Source of the DNA: Rodentibacter ratti | GTDB taxonomy: Bacteria > Pseudomonadota > Gammaproteobacteria > Enterobacterales > Pasteurellaceae | DNA length: 64,000 nucleotides | Direction: 5' to 3' | NCBI RefSeq assembly: GCF_002000485.1 | Contig: NZ_MLAJ01000004.1 | Span: 62,001 to 126,000 of the forward strand | In this document: positions 41,289-51,998 of the stretch, piece after piece | How the letters are laid out: the number at the start of each line of letters is the position of its first letter | How positions within the stretch are numbered: the stretch's first letter is position 1 | The notes under the pieces: model-generated | What the model was told of the DNA's origin: nothing | The model's input: the letters and a program-made list of their open reading frames with translations, nothing else | The model's database searches: none | Made by a program: the position numbers and the translations under genes

Positions 41289-42320
41289 TTAGCCGATACT
41301 TGGTTCATCCCATATATCTAGTAATAGTAGACGTTTATGGTAAGTTTTTAATACGGTTTCAATGTGAGATTGAGGCATAAAAGAATGTTGATAAACGCTT
41401 TCGACCTTCTCTTTTTCTTTGATGATTTCCGGTATTAATTTTTGCAATATCACTTTCTTGTTCAAACCAATATTTTCGCCAAATTCAATAAAATCATCTC
41501 CAATGTATTCGCCGTATTGGGTGTTAAATCCGTGTGCGAGAGATTGGTTGCCCTCTTCTTTTTCCAATAAAGGCAATGCAAGTAGTGCTGAATTAAATTC
41601 CTCGTAGGGCGCAACAGAAACAAAATCGTAAATAGGCGCTAATTTAGGTAAGTTATTTTTAGGATAAAGCAAGGAAAAATTGCGTAAATGTAAATCGTTG
41701 TTTGCCAGTAAATAGGCATAAACAATACGGCGAAATAATTCTCTCTGCAAGGCTAAATTGTTTTCTGTATGTTGCAAAATAAATTTAGCAACTCGCTCGT
41801 AGCTAATGTATTGTTCGTTATCTGACTTAATTTTTCCGTATTTTTCTTTGATATTCATTGCCCCATCAAGTTGTTCTTGATGAATGGGTTTACTGTTTTC
41901 ATCACGATCAAACCGTTTTATGACAAAAGCAAGTTCTTTTTCTGTGGATTCGCTTGTAAAAGGAAATAAGCCATTTACCGGCACATCAAACCCGAGTTCT
42001 GCCATCACGCGCATAGTGGTGTGTTCATTTTCCGCAAGGAAAGGGTATGCATCCGGTGAGGGTTTTAAAATATAGTTCCCTTGTTGATCAATGCTGTTGA
42101 ATTGATTTTCGTTAATGATGAGCTGGAGTTTCGGTTGAAAGCCTGAAATGCTCATTCCTTTCTGTTTTCTAGGTTTGCTGGTGATAAACTCGTGGCGGGA
42201 AAAAGGCAATTTGGGATTGAATTTTTTATTTCCGGTAAGTTGATATAACCCTTCTTCACTATAGCCTGATTCTATTTCATTATTTTTCAATGCTTTCATT
42301 GATATATGGCATAAAGTCAT
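41289..42320 (-). CDS. hipT: HipT-like serine/threonine kinase toxin
   Basis: A 343-residue HipA-fold kinase without the N-terminal subdomain 1 of HipA, which is encoded separately upstream. The Gly-rich loop carries Ser57-Ile-Ser59 (KGMSISGFQPKLQL), the two-serine motif that E. coli HipT autophosphorylates at the same positions, as I recall. A nucleotide-binding lysine is Lys86 (NYILKPS). The catalytic loop is NNDLHLRNFSLLY (Asp209, Asn214), and the metal-binding aspartate is Asp232 in APIYDFVS. In E. coli O127 HipT phosphorylates tryptophanyl-tRNA synthetase; that target is inferred here. The ATG overlaps the hipS stop by four bases. Confidence 0.88.
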   Translation of the reverse strand: MTLCHISMKALKNNEIESGYSEEGLYQLTGNKKFNPKLPFSRHEFITSKPRKQKGMSISGFQPKLQLIINENQFNSIDQQGNYILKPSPDAYPFLAENEHTTMRVMAELGFDVPVNGLFPFTSESTEKELAFVIKRFDRDENSKPIHQEQLDGAMNIKEKYGKIKSDNEQYISYERVAKFILQHTENNLALQRELFRRIVYAYLLANNDLHLRNFSLLYPKNNLPKLAPIYDFVSVAPYEEFNSALLALPLLEKEEGNQSLAHGFNTQYGEYIGDDFIEFGENIGLNKKVILQKLIPEIIKEKEKVESVYQHSFMPQSHIETVLKTYHKRLLLLDIWDEPSIG

Positions 42321-42637
42321 TGTTCCTCCCGAAATATTTGTACTGCACCTAACATATTTTCTCCATTGTTAATCAGAAAACGAAAGAGGTCATGTTCATC
42401 AATTTGTTGATAGGTCGCATATTTTTTCTTGAGCCAGCCTTCGGGAATTAAAGACGCAAAATAAGGAAATAAGGTGTACGAATGAAAAGGGCTTTGCGCT
42501 ATAGGAAGGCTGAGTGAAAGCGGTATGCCTTGATAATCCGGATTATAGGCAAAATGAAAGCCATATTTATCTTCTCGAAGTAGCCCAATGAATTCGCCAT
42601 AGAGAAATACACGAGCTGACCGAACTAGATCGCGCAT
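42317..42637 (-). CDS. hipS: HipS-like antitoxin (HipA N-terminal subdomain 1)
   Basis: A 106-residue protein corresponding to the small N-terminal subdomain of HipA (couple_hipA): ARVFLYGEFIGLL, LSLSLPIAQSPF, LFPYFASLIPEGWLKKKYA and ENMLGAVQIF. In HipBST systems this separate piece, not HipB, neutralises the kinase; Trp68 in PEGW is at the place where HipS inserts an aromatic residue near the kinase, by my recollection. The start overlaps hipB by 13 bases and the stop overlaps hipT by four, so translation is probably coupled. Confidence 0.87.
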   Translation of the reverse strand: MRDLVRSARVFLYGEFIGLLREDKYGFHFAYNPDYQGIPLSLSLPIAQSPFHSYTLFPYFASLIPEGWLKKKYATYQQIDEHDLFRFLINNGENMLGAVQIFREEQ

Positions 42638-42933
42638 AGTGATATTCCTAATGTTCGTGAGACAGTGAGTACGGTGGAAAAGCGTACTTGGCTTGGATCT
42701 TGAAATAAACGATTTAAAGTAGAGATTGAAATACCGGTTTGGAGCTCAAGCATACTGAGTTCAATACCAAGAGCTTTGCGTTTATTATTTAATAAACGTC
42801 CAAAGGCTTTAAGATCAACGATTTTTCCTTCATAAAGTTGTTGGCGTTGAGCTTGTTCATAAAGCATAAAGGATTTTTGGAGTTTTTTTAGCTCATCAAT
42901 TTGAGTTTCTAATTGGGCGCTGATATTTTCCAT
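42625..42933 (-). CDS. hipB: HipB-like HTH DNA-binding protein
   Basis: A 102-residue protein. A Gln- and charge-rich N-terminal helix (about 1-40: AQLETQIDELKKLQKSFMLYEQAQRQQ), probably a coiled coil, precedes an Xre/Cro-type HTH (about 43-101: FGRLLNNKRKALGIELSMLELQTGISISTLNRLFQDPSQVRFSTVLTVSRTLGI). As first gene of the operon it should autorepress the promoter at 43016-43043 and hold HipS and HipT in a complex. The N-terminal extension is longer than in HipB of the two-gene hipBA type. Confidence 0.87.
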   Translation of the reverse strand: MENISAQLETQIDELKKLQKSFMLYEQAQRQQLYEGKIVDLKAFGRLLNNKRKALGIELSMLELQTGISISTLNRLFQDPSQVRFSTVLTVSRTLGISLCAI

Positions 42934-43015
42934 ATTTGATTTTTTCTTGGCTAAATTCTATTTAAATAATCATAAATGGTTTTTTTGTGGTTTGAAAGTG
43001 CTTTTTTGATATTTT

Positions 43016-43043
43016 TCTATATAAAAAAATTATTGAGTGTCAA
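43016..43043 (-). promoter_or_regulatory. Promoter of the hipBST operon
   Basis: On the minus strand a perfect TTGACA (43043-43038), a 16-bp spacer and TATAGA (43021-43016) lie about 85 bp before hipB. The leader between holds AAACCA direct repeats and an ATTTAAAT palindrome but no clear HipB-type TATCC/GGATA operator. Confidence 0.6.
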
Positions 43044-43085
43044 AAATGAGAACTAAGAAACTAAGAAATTTAGGAGAACTTAGAA

Positions 43086-43118
43086 CAAAAAAACCGACTT
43101 AGCTTTAACTAAGTCGGT
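43086..43118 (-). terminator. Minus-strand terminator after ilvC
   Basis: ACCGACTTAG (43093-43102) and CTAAGTCGGT (43109-43118) form a perfect 10-bp stem with a 6-base loop. On the minus strand a U-run follows (As at 43087-43093). Confidence 0.88.
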
Positions 43119-43136
43119 GTGCAATCGTATCAGTTA

Positions 43137-44615
43137 TTAACCCGCAACGGCAATACGTTTCATATCTGTCATATAGCCACGTAACTCTTGACCGATTAAT
43201 TCAACCGGGTGGTTACGGATGGCATCGTTGACATCACGCAAGGTGATGTTGTCGATTTCAACGGTTGGGGTTGGTTCTCCCAAGTCGCCTTTTTGTAGGG
43301 TTGGGATAATTTCTTTGGCAAGAATAGGGGTCGCTACGTTAGAGAATAAGTAGTTACCGTATTCTGCGGTGTCCGAAATCACCACGTTCATTTCATATAA
43401 ACGTTTACGCGCAATAGTGTTGGCAATTAATGGTAATTCGTGAAGTGATTCGTAGTAAGCGGATTCTTCATAAATTCCACTTTCTACCATAGCGTCAAAG
43501 GCAAGTTCCACACCGGCTTTTACCATTGCGATCATTAACACTCCATTATCAAAATATTCTTGCTCGCTGATTTTGCCATCATATTTTGGGGCATTTTCAA
43601 AGGCAGTTTTAGCCGTAGCTTCACGCCATGCGAGTAAATCTTTATCGCCGGTTGCCCAGTCTGCCATCATGGTTTCGGAGAAGTGACCGCTGATGATGTC
43701 ATCCATATGTTTGTAGTATAGGAAACCGAGTTTTTCTTTAATTTGTTCGGAAAGCTCAAAGGCACGCAATTTCGCACTGTTGGACAAGCGATCCATCATT
43801 AATGTGATACCGCCTTGTTTTAAGGCTTCGGTGATGGTTTCCCAGCCGTATTGGATTAATTTTCCGGCATAGGCAGGATCTTTGCCGTCTGCCACTAATT
43901 TGTCGTAGCATACGATAGAACCGGCTTGTAACATACCGCAAAGAATGGTTTGTTCACCCATTAAATCGGATTTTACTTCTGCCACGAATGAAGATTCTAG
44001 CACGCCCGCACGATGACCACCGGTTGCCGCCGCCCATGCTTTCGCAATAGCCATACCCTCACCTTTCGGGTCATTTTCAGGGTGAACAGCGATTAAGGTT
44101 GGCACACCAAAACCACGTTTGTATTCTTCACGCACTTCTGTACCCGGACATTTTGGCGCCACCATGACAACGGTTAAATCAGGACGAATTTGTTCACCTT
44201 GTTCAACGATGTTGAAACCGTGGGAATAGCCGAATGCCGCACCTTGTTTCATTAATGGCATCACATCTGCCACGACTTTTGAGTGCTGTTTATCTGGGGT
44301 GAGGTTTACTACTAAATCGGCTGTTGGAATTAATTCTTGATAAGTGCCGACGTTAAAACCATTTTCTGTGGCACGTTGAAATGAGGCACGTTTTTCTGCA
44401 ATGGCTTCCGGGCGTAAGGCATAGCTCACATCCAAACCGGAATCACGCATATTTAAACCTTGGTTTAACCCCTGTGCACCACAGCCCACGATAACAATTT
44501 TTTTGCCTTTTAAGAAATTCGCTTCATCGGCAAATTCTTCACGATCCATAAAGCGACAACGACCTAATTGGTCTAATTTTTGACGTAAATTCAATGTGTT
44601 GAAATAGTTAGCCAT
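43137..44615 (-). CDS. ilvC: Ketol-acid reductoisomerase (long, class II)
   Basis: Second enzyme of valine and isoleucine synthesis. The 492-residue length marks the long form with a duplicated C-terminal domain, as in E. coli. The NADP-binding loop GCGAQG is at residues 44-49, and magnesium-binding acid residues lie in [18 protein letters not shown]. It diverges from its activator gene ilvY. No uptake signal lies in it. Confidence 0.97.
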   Translation of the reverse strand: MANYFNTLNLRQKLDQLGRCRFMDREEFADEANFLKGKKIVIVGCGAQGLNQGLNMRDSGLDVSYALRPEAIAEKRASFQRATENGFNVGTYQELIPTADLVVNLTPDKQHSKVVADVMPLMKQGAAFGYSHGFNIVEQGEQIRPDLTVVMVAPKCPGTEVREEYKRGFGVPTLIAVHPENDPKGEGMAIAKAWAAATGGHRAGVLESSFVAEVKSDLMGEQTILCGMLQAGSIVCYDKLVADGKDPAYAGKLIQYGWETITEALKQGGITLMMDRLSNSAKLRAFELSEQIKEKLGFLYYKHMDDIISGHFSETMMADWATGDKDLLAWREATAKTAFENAPKYDGKISEQEYFDNGVLMIAMVKAGVELAFDAMVESGIYEESAYYESLHELPLIANTIARKRLYEMNVVISDTAEYGNYLFSNVATPILAKEIIPTLQKGDLGEPTPTVEIDNITLRDVNDAIRNHPVELIGQELRGYMTDMKRIAVAG

Positions 44616-44687
44616 ATGTTTTCCTTAATTTTGTAAGGGTGAATGATTGTATGATGTTGTGTTTGCATAGTTTTTATTGTGAGTTGG

Positions 44688-44715
44688 ATTATAAGGTTTT
44701 TTGTGGTTGCGTAAA
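44688..44715 (-). promoter_or_regulatory. Promoter of ilvC
   Basis: On the minus strand TTTACG (44715-44710), a 16-bp spacer and a perfect TATAAT (44693-44688) lie 72 bp before ilvC. The weak -35 fits a promoter needing an activator. The imperfect palindrome ATGATTTATTTCAT (about 44731-44744) just upstream could be the IlvY site; that is inference. Confidence 0.6.
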
Positions 44716-44787
44716 GTGATATTATGGGAATGATTTATTTCATTTTTTGCAATTATGATGTTTGCTTTAATTGAAATCGTTTTTCAC

Positions 44788-45244
44788 CGGCGACCTACTT
44801 TCTTTTACTCGTGTAAAAGAAAGTAGGCAAAGAAAACACGCCCCAGTTAAATCGCTGATCTTTGCTTGGTTTCAATTTTCTTCACGGTAATTTTCTGAAC
44901 TCGCCGCAAGCGGCTCAAACAGACGAAAATTACCTAAAAATTGAAAGTCGCAAAGGCGATTTATATGGGGGCCGCTTTGACAGAGCGTTATTTAAAACAA
45001 CTAAATGTAAAAAACATTGTTATATTCAACCGCACTTTATTAAATATGCACTTTGGGGTTCCCTTCTTTTCCGCCTTTGTGGAATTGAATTTGTAGGAAA
45101 TTTTCGTCTGTTTGAGCGTAGCGAGTTCAGAAAATTTCCGTTAAGCAAATTCAATGGAACAAAGGAAACAAGGAAAAGCAGGGTTGCTTTTCTTTTTGCT
45201 TACTTTTTCTTTGGCAAAGCAAAGAAAAAGTAAGTCGCCATCGG
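44788..45244. repeat. Roughly 457-bp palindromic MITE-like element between ilvC and ilvY
   Basis: The ends are inverted copies: CCGGCGACCTACTTTCTTTT at the left and, read inward from the right, CCGATGGCGACTTACTTTTT. Each end also forms its own hairpin with a perfect 15-bp stem (44794-44808 with 44813-44827; 45199-45213 with 45220-45234). Inside, a 49-bp palindromic unit (44886-44934, flanks GGTAATTTTC/GAAAATTACC) recurs in inverted and shorter form at 45096-45139. A degenerate copy of the right end follows at 45267-45290. No transposase is present; the one long reading frame (44862-45233) crosses these palindromes and is probably not a gene. Confidence 0.75.
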
Positions 45245-45320
45245 AGAAACCCGATATTAATAAAACAAAGGAAAGTAAATCACCATTGGAAGATTTCAGT
45301 ACAAAAATAAAGGGAACTTT

Positions 45321-46199
45321 ATGAACTTCACCGATCTCAACTTATTCATAAAACTAGCGGAAACCAAAAACTTCGCTAAAACCGCTACCCAAAACCACAT
45401 GTCCCCTTCTACCCTTTCACGCCAAATTCAACGCATGGAAGAAGAGTTGGGGAAAACCCTTTTTATTCGTGATAACCGTCAAGTGAATCTCACCGAATAT
45501 GGTGAGACGTTTCTTCTGTTTGCTAAGGTTGAGTGGCAAAACTGGCAACAACTTAAACAGCAACTCAATGATGAGATGGGTGAACTGAGTGGCGAACTCA
45601 AGCTTTTTTGTTCGGTAACGGCATCTTATAGCCATTTGCCACAGATATTAAAACAATTTCGCCAACGTTATCCCAAAGTGGAAATTCAGCTCACCACCGG
45701 TGATCCGGCGTTAGCCTTGGAATTAGTGCAAAGTCAGCAAGTGGATCTCGCCCTGGCAGGAAAACCGAATAATCTACCTGCAAGTGTGGTATTTCATAAA
45801 ATTGACGATGTTCATCTTTCGCTGATTGCACCACGTGTTGCCTGCTTGGCAACGCAGTTATTGCAAGAGAAGCCCATTAATTGGCAACAAATGCCTTTTA
45901 TTTTTCCCGTGGAAGGCCATGCCAGACAACGGATTGAACAATGGTTACGTGAAAAACAAATCAAGCATCCAAAAATTTATGCCACAGTGGCAGGGCATGA
46001 GGGTATTGTGCCGATGGTAGGGTTAGGTTTTGGTTTGGCGATGTTGCCTGATGCGGTGATTGATAACAGCCCAATGCGTGATCAAATTTCCCGTTTAAAC
46101 TTAGATATACCCGTTGCCCCCTTTGAATTGGGTGTTTGTACGCAAAAAAGGAATTTAGCCCAACCCTTAATTCGTGCGTTTTGGGAAATGTTAGAATAG
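45321..46199 (+). CDS. ilvY: LysR-family activator IlvY
   Basis: A 292-residue LysR regulator divergent from ilvC. The HTH (about 3-60: LNLFIKLAETKNFAKTATQNHMSPSTLSRQIQRMEEELG) and the effector domain (LSGELKLFCSVTASYSHLPQILKQFRQRYPKVEIQLTTGD, VDLALAGKPNNLPASV, IYATVAGHEGIVPMVGLGFGLAMLPDAVI, PFELGVCTQKRNL) match remembered E. coli IlvY. It activates ilvC when acetolactate or acetohydroxybutyrate is bound. AAAGGGAAC precedes the ATG. The distance to ilvC, 705 bp, is several times the usual shared control region because of the inserted element. Confidence 0.92.
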   Translation: MNFTDLNLFIKLAETKNFAKTATQNHMSPSTLSRQIQRMEEELGKTLFIRDNRQVNLTEYGETFLLFAKVEWQNWQQLKQQLNDEMGELSGELKLFCSVTASYSHLPQILKQFRQRYPKVEIQLTTGDPALALELVQSQQVDLALAGKPNNLPASVVFHKIDDVHLSLIAPRVACLATQLLQEKPINWQQMPFIFPVEGHARQRIEQWLREKQIKHPKIYATVAGHEGIVPMVGLGFGLAMLPDAVIDNSPMRDQISRLNLDIPVAPFELGVCTQKRNLAQPLIRAFWEMLE

Positions 46200-46256
46200 A
46201 ATGGTGCGACAACGCAGGTAAAAAAACAAAACGTCCACAGACCCTAAGGATTTCCT

Positions 46257-47135
46257 ATGTTAAAAGGTATTCTCGTTTCGCTCTTCGCCTCTTTTTTGTT
46301 TGGCTATATGTATTATTTTTCCACCTTGCTCAAACCTTTAAGCGGTACGGATATTTTTGGCTATCGAATGATTTTCACCTTCCCTTTTGTGATGTTAGCC
46401 GTCTTGATGTTCAAACAAAAAAATGCACTGATCGAACGTTTAAAACACCTTCAAAAACGACCGCTCTTTGCCCTTTCTTATATTTTCTGTGGGGCATTAA
46501 TGGGCTTTCAAATGTGGTTATTTTTATGGGCGCCGAATAATGGGAGTTCGCTGAGCGTTTCTTTTGGCTATTTATTACTGCCAATTGTAATGGTGGCTGC
46601 CGGACGATTAATTTTTAAGGAACGGATTTCTACTTTTAAATTTATTGCCGTGTTAATTGCTGCTCTTGGTGTGATTTCAAATATCGTGATCAAAAGCGGG
46701 TTATCTTGGGAAGCGATTGTCATTTGTGTGGGTTACACCTCGTATTTTTCCATTCGAAAAGCATTGAAAAATACGGATCTTGCTTCTTTTTGTCTCGAAA
46801 TGCTCAGTTTAATCCCGATTAGCATTTACTTTGCCTTACAAACAGATTTTGCGGTGGTGGAACAAAGTAATCCGAATATCTGGGCATTATTGGTGCTGCT
46901 TGGGTTGATTAGCGGCACAGCATTGATTGCTTATGTGATTGCCAGCAATATGCTGCCGATGAATTTACTGGGGCTATTGGGCTATGTGGAAACCATAATG
47001 ATGGTGTTTGTTTCCTTTTTTATTGGTGAAAAAATTGATGGGGAGAGTTACCCGCTTTTTATTTGTTTAGTGTTGGCGATGAGCCTTGTGATTATTGATG
47101 GCGTGTATAAACAGCACGCAAAAGGATCTTTATAA
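46257..47135 (+). CDS. rarD: RarD, EamA-family transporter
   Basis: A 292-residue inner-membrane protein with about ten hydrophobic helices in two EamA halves. [19 protein letters not shown] at the N-terminus, [14 protein letters not shown]-like [26 protein letters not shown] and the [19 protein letters not shown] end fit RarD (annotated as chloramphenicol-sensitive protein). The real substrate is unknown. It shares an overlap of one base with glpE, so the two are co-translated. Confidence 0.88.
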   Translation: MLKGILVSLFASFLFGYMYYFSTLLKPLSGTDIFGYRMIFTFPFVMLAVLMFKQKNALIERLKHLQKRPLFALSYIFCGALMGFQMWLFLWAPNNGSSLSVSFGYLLLPIVMVAAGRLIFKERISTFKFIAVLIAALGVISNIVIKSGLSWEAIVICVGYTSYFSIRKALKNTDLASFCLEMLSLIPISIYFALQTDFAVVEQSNPNIWALLVLLGLISGTALIAYVIASNMLPMNLLGLLGYVETIMMVFVSFFIGEKIDGESYPLFICLVLAMSLVIIDGVYKQHAKGSL

Positions 47136-47458
47136 TGTCATTTAAAGAAATTACCCCACAACAAGCGTGGGAAATGGCGCAGCAGGGCGCGATACTTGCC
47201 GATGTGCGTGATGCACAGCGTTATACCTATTCACACCCAAAGGGAGCATTTCATTTAACCAATCAAACCTTTTTACAGTTTGAAGAATTGGTGGATTTCG
47301 ACTCCCCTATTATTATCAGCTGCTATCACGGCATCAGTAGCCGAAATGTCGCCACGTTTTTAGCGGAGCAGGGTTATGAAAATGTCTATAGCGTTATTGG
47401 TGGTTTTGATGGGTGGATGAGAGCGGAGTTGCCAATTGATGCCATCTATCAAAAGTAA
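47135..47458 (+). CDS. glpE: Thiosulfate sulfurtransferase GlpE
   Basis: Single-domain rhodanese of 107 residues that moves sulfur from thiosulfate to cyanide or thioredoxin. The active Cys63 is in the loop CYHGISSR, the GlpE signature. VGGFDGW-like IGGFDGWM closes the domain. It overlaps the rarD stop by one base. There is no glp gene beside it, so the glycerol link of E. coli is absent here. Confidence 0.92.
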   Translation: MSFKEITPQQAWEMAQQGAILADVRDAQRYTYSHPKGAFHLTNQTFLQFEELVDFDSPIIISCYHGISSRNVATFLAEQGYENVYSVIGGFDGWMRAELPIDAIYQK

Positions 47459-47564
47459 GAATTATATAGTGTGATTTCTTTGTTATTGATTAAAATTAAA
47501 ACATATTTTGTATCTTTCATATAATGTTGCAAAATAGCCAAAATTTGAAGAATCCCTTAGAAAA

Positions 47565-49493
47565 ATGATTGTATTTAGTAATATTTCTTTAAAACGTGGG
47601 CAGACAGAATTACTTGAAAATGCCACAGCAACGATTAATCCGAAACAAAAAGTCGGGTTGGTGGGGAAAAACGGCTGTGGCAAATCTTCTTTGTTTGCGT
47701 TATTAAAAAAAGAACTTCAGCCCGAGGGGGGCGAGATTACCTATCCGTCAAATTGGGCGGTGTCGTGGGTGAATCAGGAAACGCCGGCATTGGATATTTC
47801 CGCATTGGATTATGTGATTCAAGGGGATCGTGAATATTGCCGTTTGCAAGCGGAATTAGCTCAGGCGAATGAACGCAATGATGGCAACGCCATTGCGCGT
47901 ATTCACGACAGGCTTGATGCCATCAATGCTTGGACGATTCAATCACGGGCGGAAACCCTGTTGCACGGTTTAGGATTTACGCAGGCGGAAACGCAGCATA
48001 CTGTAAAATCTTTCTCGGGTGGTTGGCGGATGCGCTTGAATTTAGCCCAGGCGTTGCTTTGTCCTTCGGATTTATTGTTGCTTGATGAACCAACCAACCA
48101 TTTAGATTTGGATGCGGTGATCTGGCTGGAACGTTGGTTGGTGAATTATCAAGGCACGTTAGTGTTAATTTCTCACGACCGTGATTTTCTTGATCCTATT
48201 GTGACGAAAATTTTGCATATAGAGAATCAAAAACTCAATGAATATACGGGGGATTACTCCTCTTTTGAAGTACAGCGTGCCACTAAACTCGCCCAACAAG
48301 CGGCTATGTATCGTCAGCAACAACAAAAAATTGCCCATTTACAAAGCTATATCGATCGCTTTAAAGCCAAAGCCACCAAAGCAAAACAGGCGCAAAGTCG
48401 TGTGAAAGCCTTAGAGCGAATGGAATTAATTGCGCCGGCCTATGCCGATAATCCTTTCACTTTTGCTTTTCGTCCGCCTGTTTCCTTGCCTAATCCTTTG
48501 GTGATGATTGAACAAGCCAGTGCCGGTTATGGCGAAGGTGAAAGTGCGGTTGAAATTTTGAGTAAAATTAAACTCAACCTTGTGCCGGGTTCTCGCATTG
48601 GATTATTGGGACAAAATGGGGCGGGCAAATCTACTTTGATTAAACTTTTGGCACAAGAGCTTAGCCCACTTTCCGGTATGGTACAGCTCGCCAAAGGCGT
48701 GCAATTGGGTTATTTCGCCCAGCATCAACTGGATACGCTACGTGCGGAAGAATCCGCTTTGTGGCATATGCAAAAACTCGCACCGGAACAAACAGAACAA
48801 CAAATGCGGGATTATCTCGGCAGTTTTGCCTTTCACGGTGATAAGGTGAATCAGCCCGTTTCCTCTTTTTCCGGTGGGGAAAAGGCACGTTTGGTTTTAG
48901 CGCTGATTGTCTGGCAACGCCCGAATTTACTGTTGTTGGATGAGCCGACGAACCATTTGGATCTTGATATGCGCCAAGCCTTAACGGAAGCCTTGGTGGA
49001 TTATGAGGGATCCTTGGTGGTGGTATCGCACGACCGCCATTTGCTACGCAATACAGTGGAAGAATTTTATCTGGTACACGATAAACAAGTGGAAGAATTT
49101 AAAGGTGATTTAGAGGATTATCAAAAATGGCTGATGGAGCAAAACAACCAATCCTCTGTAAAATCAGCGGAACAAACTCTTCCTCAGGAAAACACTCATT
49201 CCAGCCAAAATCGTAAAGAACAAAAACGTCGCGAGGCGGAACTACGCCAGCAAACCGCGCCACTTCGTAAAAAAATTGCGCAGTTGGAAGAAAAAATGAA
49301 TACCTTAACCGAACAGCTTGCGGAAATTGAAAACGGTCTTGCGGATTCTGCACTTTACAGTCCAGAAAATAAGGAAAAATTAACCGCACTTTTGGCACAA
49401 CAGGTGGAGACTAAAAAAGCATTGGAAGCGGTGGAAACGGATTGGATGGAAACTCAGGATATGCTGGAAGAAATATTATCGAATGCGGAGTGA
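47565..49493 (+). CDS. yheS: ABC-F ATPase YheS
   Basis: A 642-residue cytosolic protein with two ABC ATPase domains and no membrane segment. The first Walker A is GKNGCGKSS (34-42), the first signature SFSGGWRMRL and Walker B LLLLDEPTNHLDLD. The second domain has GQNGAGKST, SSFSGGEKARL and LLLLDEPTNHLDLD. The interdomain linker is the P-site tRNA interaction motif type, and a charged C-terminal coiled coil starts after about 545. Alignment with E. coli YheS is very close. ABC-F proteins act on stalled ribosomes. Confidence 0.95.
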   Translation: MIVFSNISLKRGQTELLENATATINPKQKVGLVGKNGCGKSSLFALLKKELQPEGGEITYPSNWAVSWVNQETPALDISALDYVIQGDREYCRLQAELAQANERNDGNAIARIHDRLDAINAWTIQSRAETLLHGLGFTQAETQHTVKSFSGGWRMRLNLAQALLCPSDLLLLDEPTNHLDLDAVIWLERWLVNYQGTLVLISHDRDFLDPIVTKILHIENQKLNEYTGDYSSFEVQRATKLAQQAAMYRQQQQKIAHLQSYIDRFKAKATKAKQAQSRVKALERMELIAPAYADNPFTFAFRPPVSLPNPLVMIEQASAGYGEGESAVEILSKIKLNLVPGSRIGLLGQNGAGKSTLIKLLAQELSPLSGMVQLAKGVQLGYFAQHQLDTLRAEESALWHMQKLAPEQTEQQMRDYLGSFAFHGDKVNQPVSSFSGGEKARLVLALIVWQRPNLLLLDEPTNHLDLDMRQALTEALVDYEGSLVVVSHDRHLLRNTVEEFYLVHDKQVEEFKGDLEDYQKWLMEQNNQSSVKSAEQTLPQENTHSSQNRKEQKRREAELRQQTAPLRKKIAQLEEKMNTLTEQLAEIENGLADSALYSPENKEKLTALLAQQVETKKALEAVETDWMETQDMLEEILSNAE

Positions 49494-49495
49494 TT

Positions 49496-50038
49496 ATGAA
49501 CGAATCCCTTTTTCATCACACTAAACAAGAAGAATACTGTCCAACGTGCGGTTCGATTTTGCAGATTAAACAAGGCAAAAAAGGATTGTTTTTGGGGTGT
49601 AGCAGTTATCCGCAATGCGATTATTTACGCCCTTTGCATCGAGTGGAGCATAAAGTGCTGAAAGAGCTTGAGGAATCCTGTCCGCAATGTGGCGATTTGT
49701 TACAGTTGAAACAAGGGGCATTTGGTATGTTTATTGGCTGTCGGGCTTATCCACAGTGCGATTTTGTGGTGCATGAAGAACAAAAAATCGAGGAGAAAAT
49801 ACCTTGCCCCGAATGTGGGAAAGGGCATTTGGTGGCACGTCGTGGGCGACAAGGTAAAATATTTTATGGTTGCGACAGCTTTCCCCATTGTAAATTCTCT
49901 TTACCGACACAGCCTTATGAAATGCCTTGTCCACAATGTGGTTTTTCCCTCGCCTTGTTAAAAAGTGAAAACGAAACAGGACAACAAATGCAATGTGCCA
50001 ACAAAACCTGTCGCCATATTTTTGAGATAGCCAAATGA
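49496..50038 (+). CDS. yrdD: Topoisomerase-type zinc-ribbon protein YrdD
   Basis: A 180-residue protein made of four C4 zinc ribbons ([47 protein letters not shown]), like the C-terminal ribbons of topoisomerase I. ATG 49496 follows the yheS stop by two bases; an in-frame TTG at 49442 would overlap yheS. E. coli yrdD lies next to tsaC and aroE in the same way. The family is thought to bind single-stranded DNA; the role in the cell is not settled. Confidence 0.9.
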   Translation: MNESLFHHTKQEEYCPTCGSILQIKQGKKGLFLGCSSYPQCDYLRPLHRVEHKVLKELEESCPQCGDLLQLKQGAFGMFIGCRAYPQCDFVVHEEQKIEEKIPCPECGKGHLVARRGRQGKIFYGCDSFPHCKFSLPTQPYEMPCPQCGFSLALLKSENETGQQMQCANKTCRHIFEIAK

Positions 50039-50586
50039 CGTTACAACAAATTACCGCCTATTTATTACAGAATCAGATTGTCGCTTACCCTACCGAGGCA
50101 GTGTTTGGGTTGGGATGTAATCCCTTGAGCGAAAGTGCGGTTAAAAAATTACTTGATTTAAAACAGCGTCCGGTGGAAAAGGGATTAATTTTGATTGCGC
50201 CAACGCTCGATTTTTTATTACCTTTTATCGATATTGATGAGCTAGATGAAAGCCAACTGGCGAAATTAAAGACACATTATGATCGCCCGATTACTTGGGC
50301 GGTGCCGGCAAAATCGAATGTGCCTGCTTTTCTTACCGGAAAATTTAATCGCATTGCAGTGCGTTTGAGCGATCACCCGGCTGTGCAGGCATTATGCGAA
50401 GCCACGGGCTTTGCGTTAACCTCAACCAGTGCGAATTTAACCGGTGAGCCTCCCTGTCGAACAGCGGAGGAAGTGCGGTCGCAATTTGGTGAGGATTTTC
50501 CCGTGTTAGATCTAGCAGTAGGGAATGCAAAAAATCCCTCTGAGATTCGTGATTTGATGACTCACCAACTTTTTAGACAAGGATAA
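50035..50586 (+). CDS. tsaC: Threonylcarbamoyl-AMP synthase TsaC
   Basis: Makes threonylcarbamoyl-adenylate for t6A37 tRNA modification. The 183-residue YrdC-domain protein has [29 protein letters not shown]-like [15 protein letters not shown], and [17 protein letters not shown]. The short form without the Sua5 domain fits gamma-proteobacteria. Its ATG overlaps the yrdD stop by four bases. Uptake signals at 50133 and 50471. Confidence 0.95.
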   Translation: MTLQQITAYLLQNQIVAYPTEAVFGLGCNPLSESAVKKLLDLKQRPVEKGLILIAPTLDFLLPFIDIDELDESQLAKLKTHYDRPITWAVPAKSNVPAFLTGKFNRIAVRLSDHPAVQALCEATGFALTSTSANLTGEPPCRTAEEVRSQFGEDFPVLDLAVGNAKNPSEIRDLMTHQLFRQG

Positions 50587-51953
<1,367 letters not shown>

Positions 51954-51998
51954 TATTCCAGTATAATCCTTCCAATTTCATCAATGAAACATTGAATT

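Noticed and set aside
41289-42637. hipS and hipT as a single hipA broken by a frameshift
   Set aside because: Stop and start overlap as ATGA, both parts have full domain lengths, and HipT keeps the Ser-Ile-Ser motif typical of three-gene systems. A split is the normal HipBST design.
44862-45233. A 123-codon reading frame between ilvC and ilvY
   Set aside because: It runs through the inverted units and end hairpin of the palindromic element, has low-complexity Lys/Phe-rich ends encoded by the stems, and no ribosome-binding site. It is best explained as repeat sequence.
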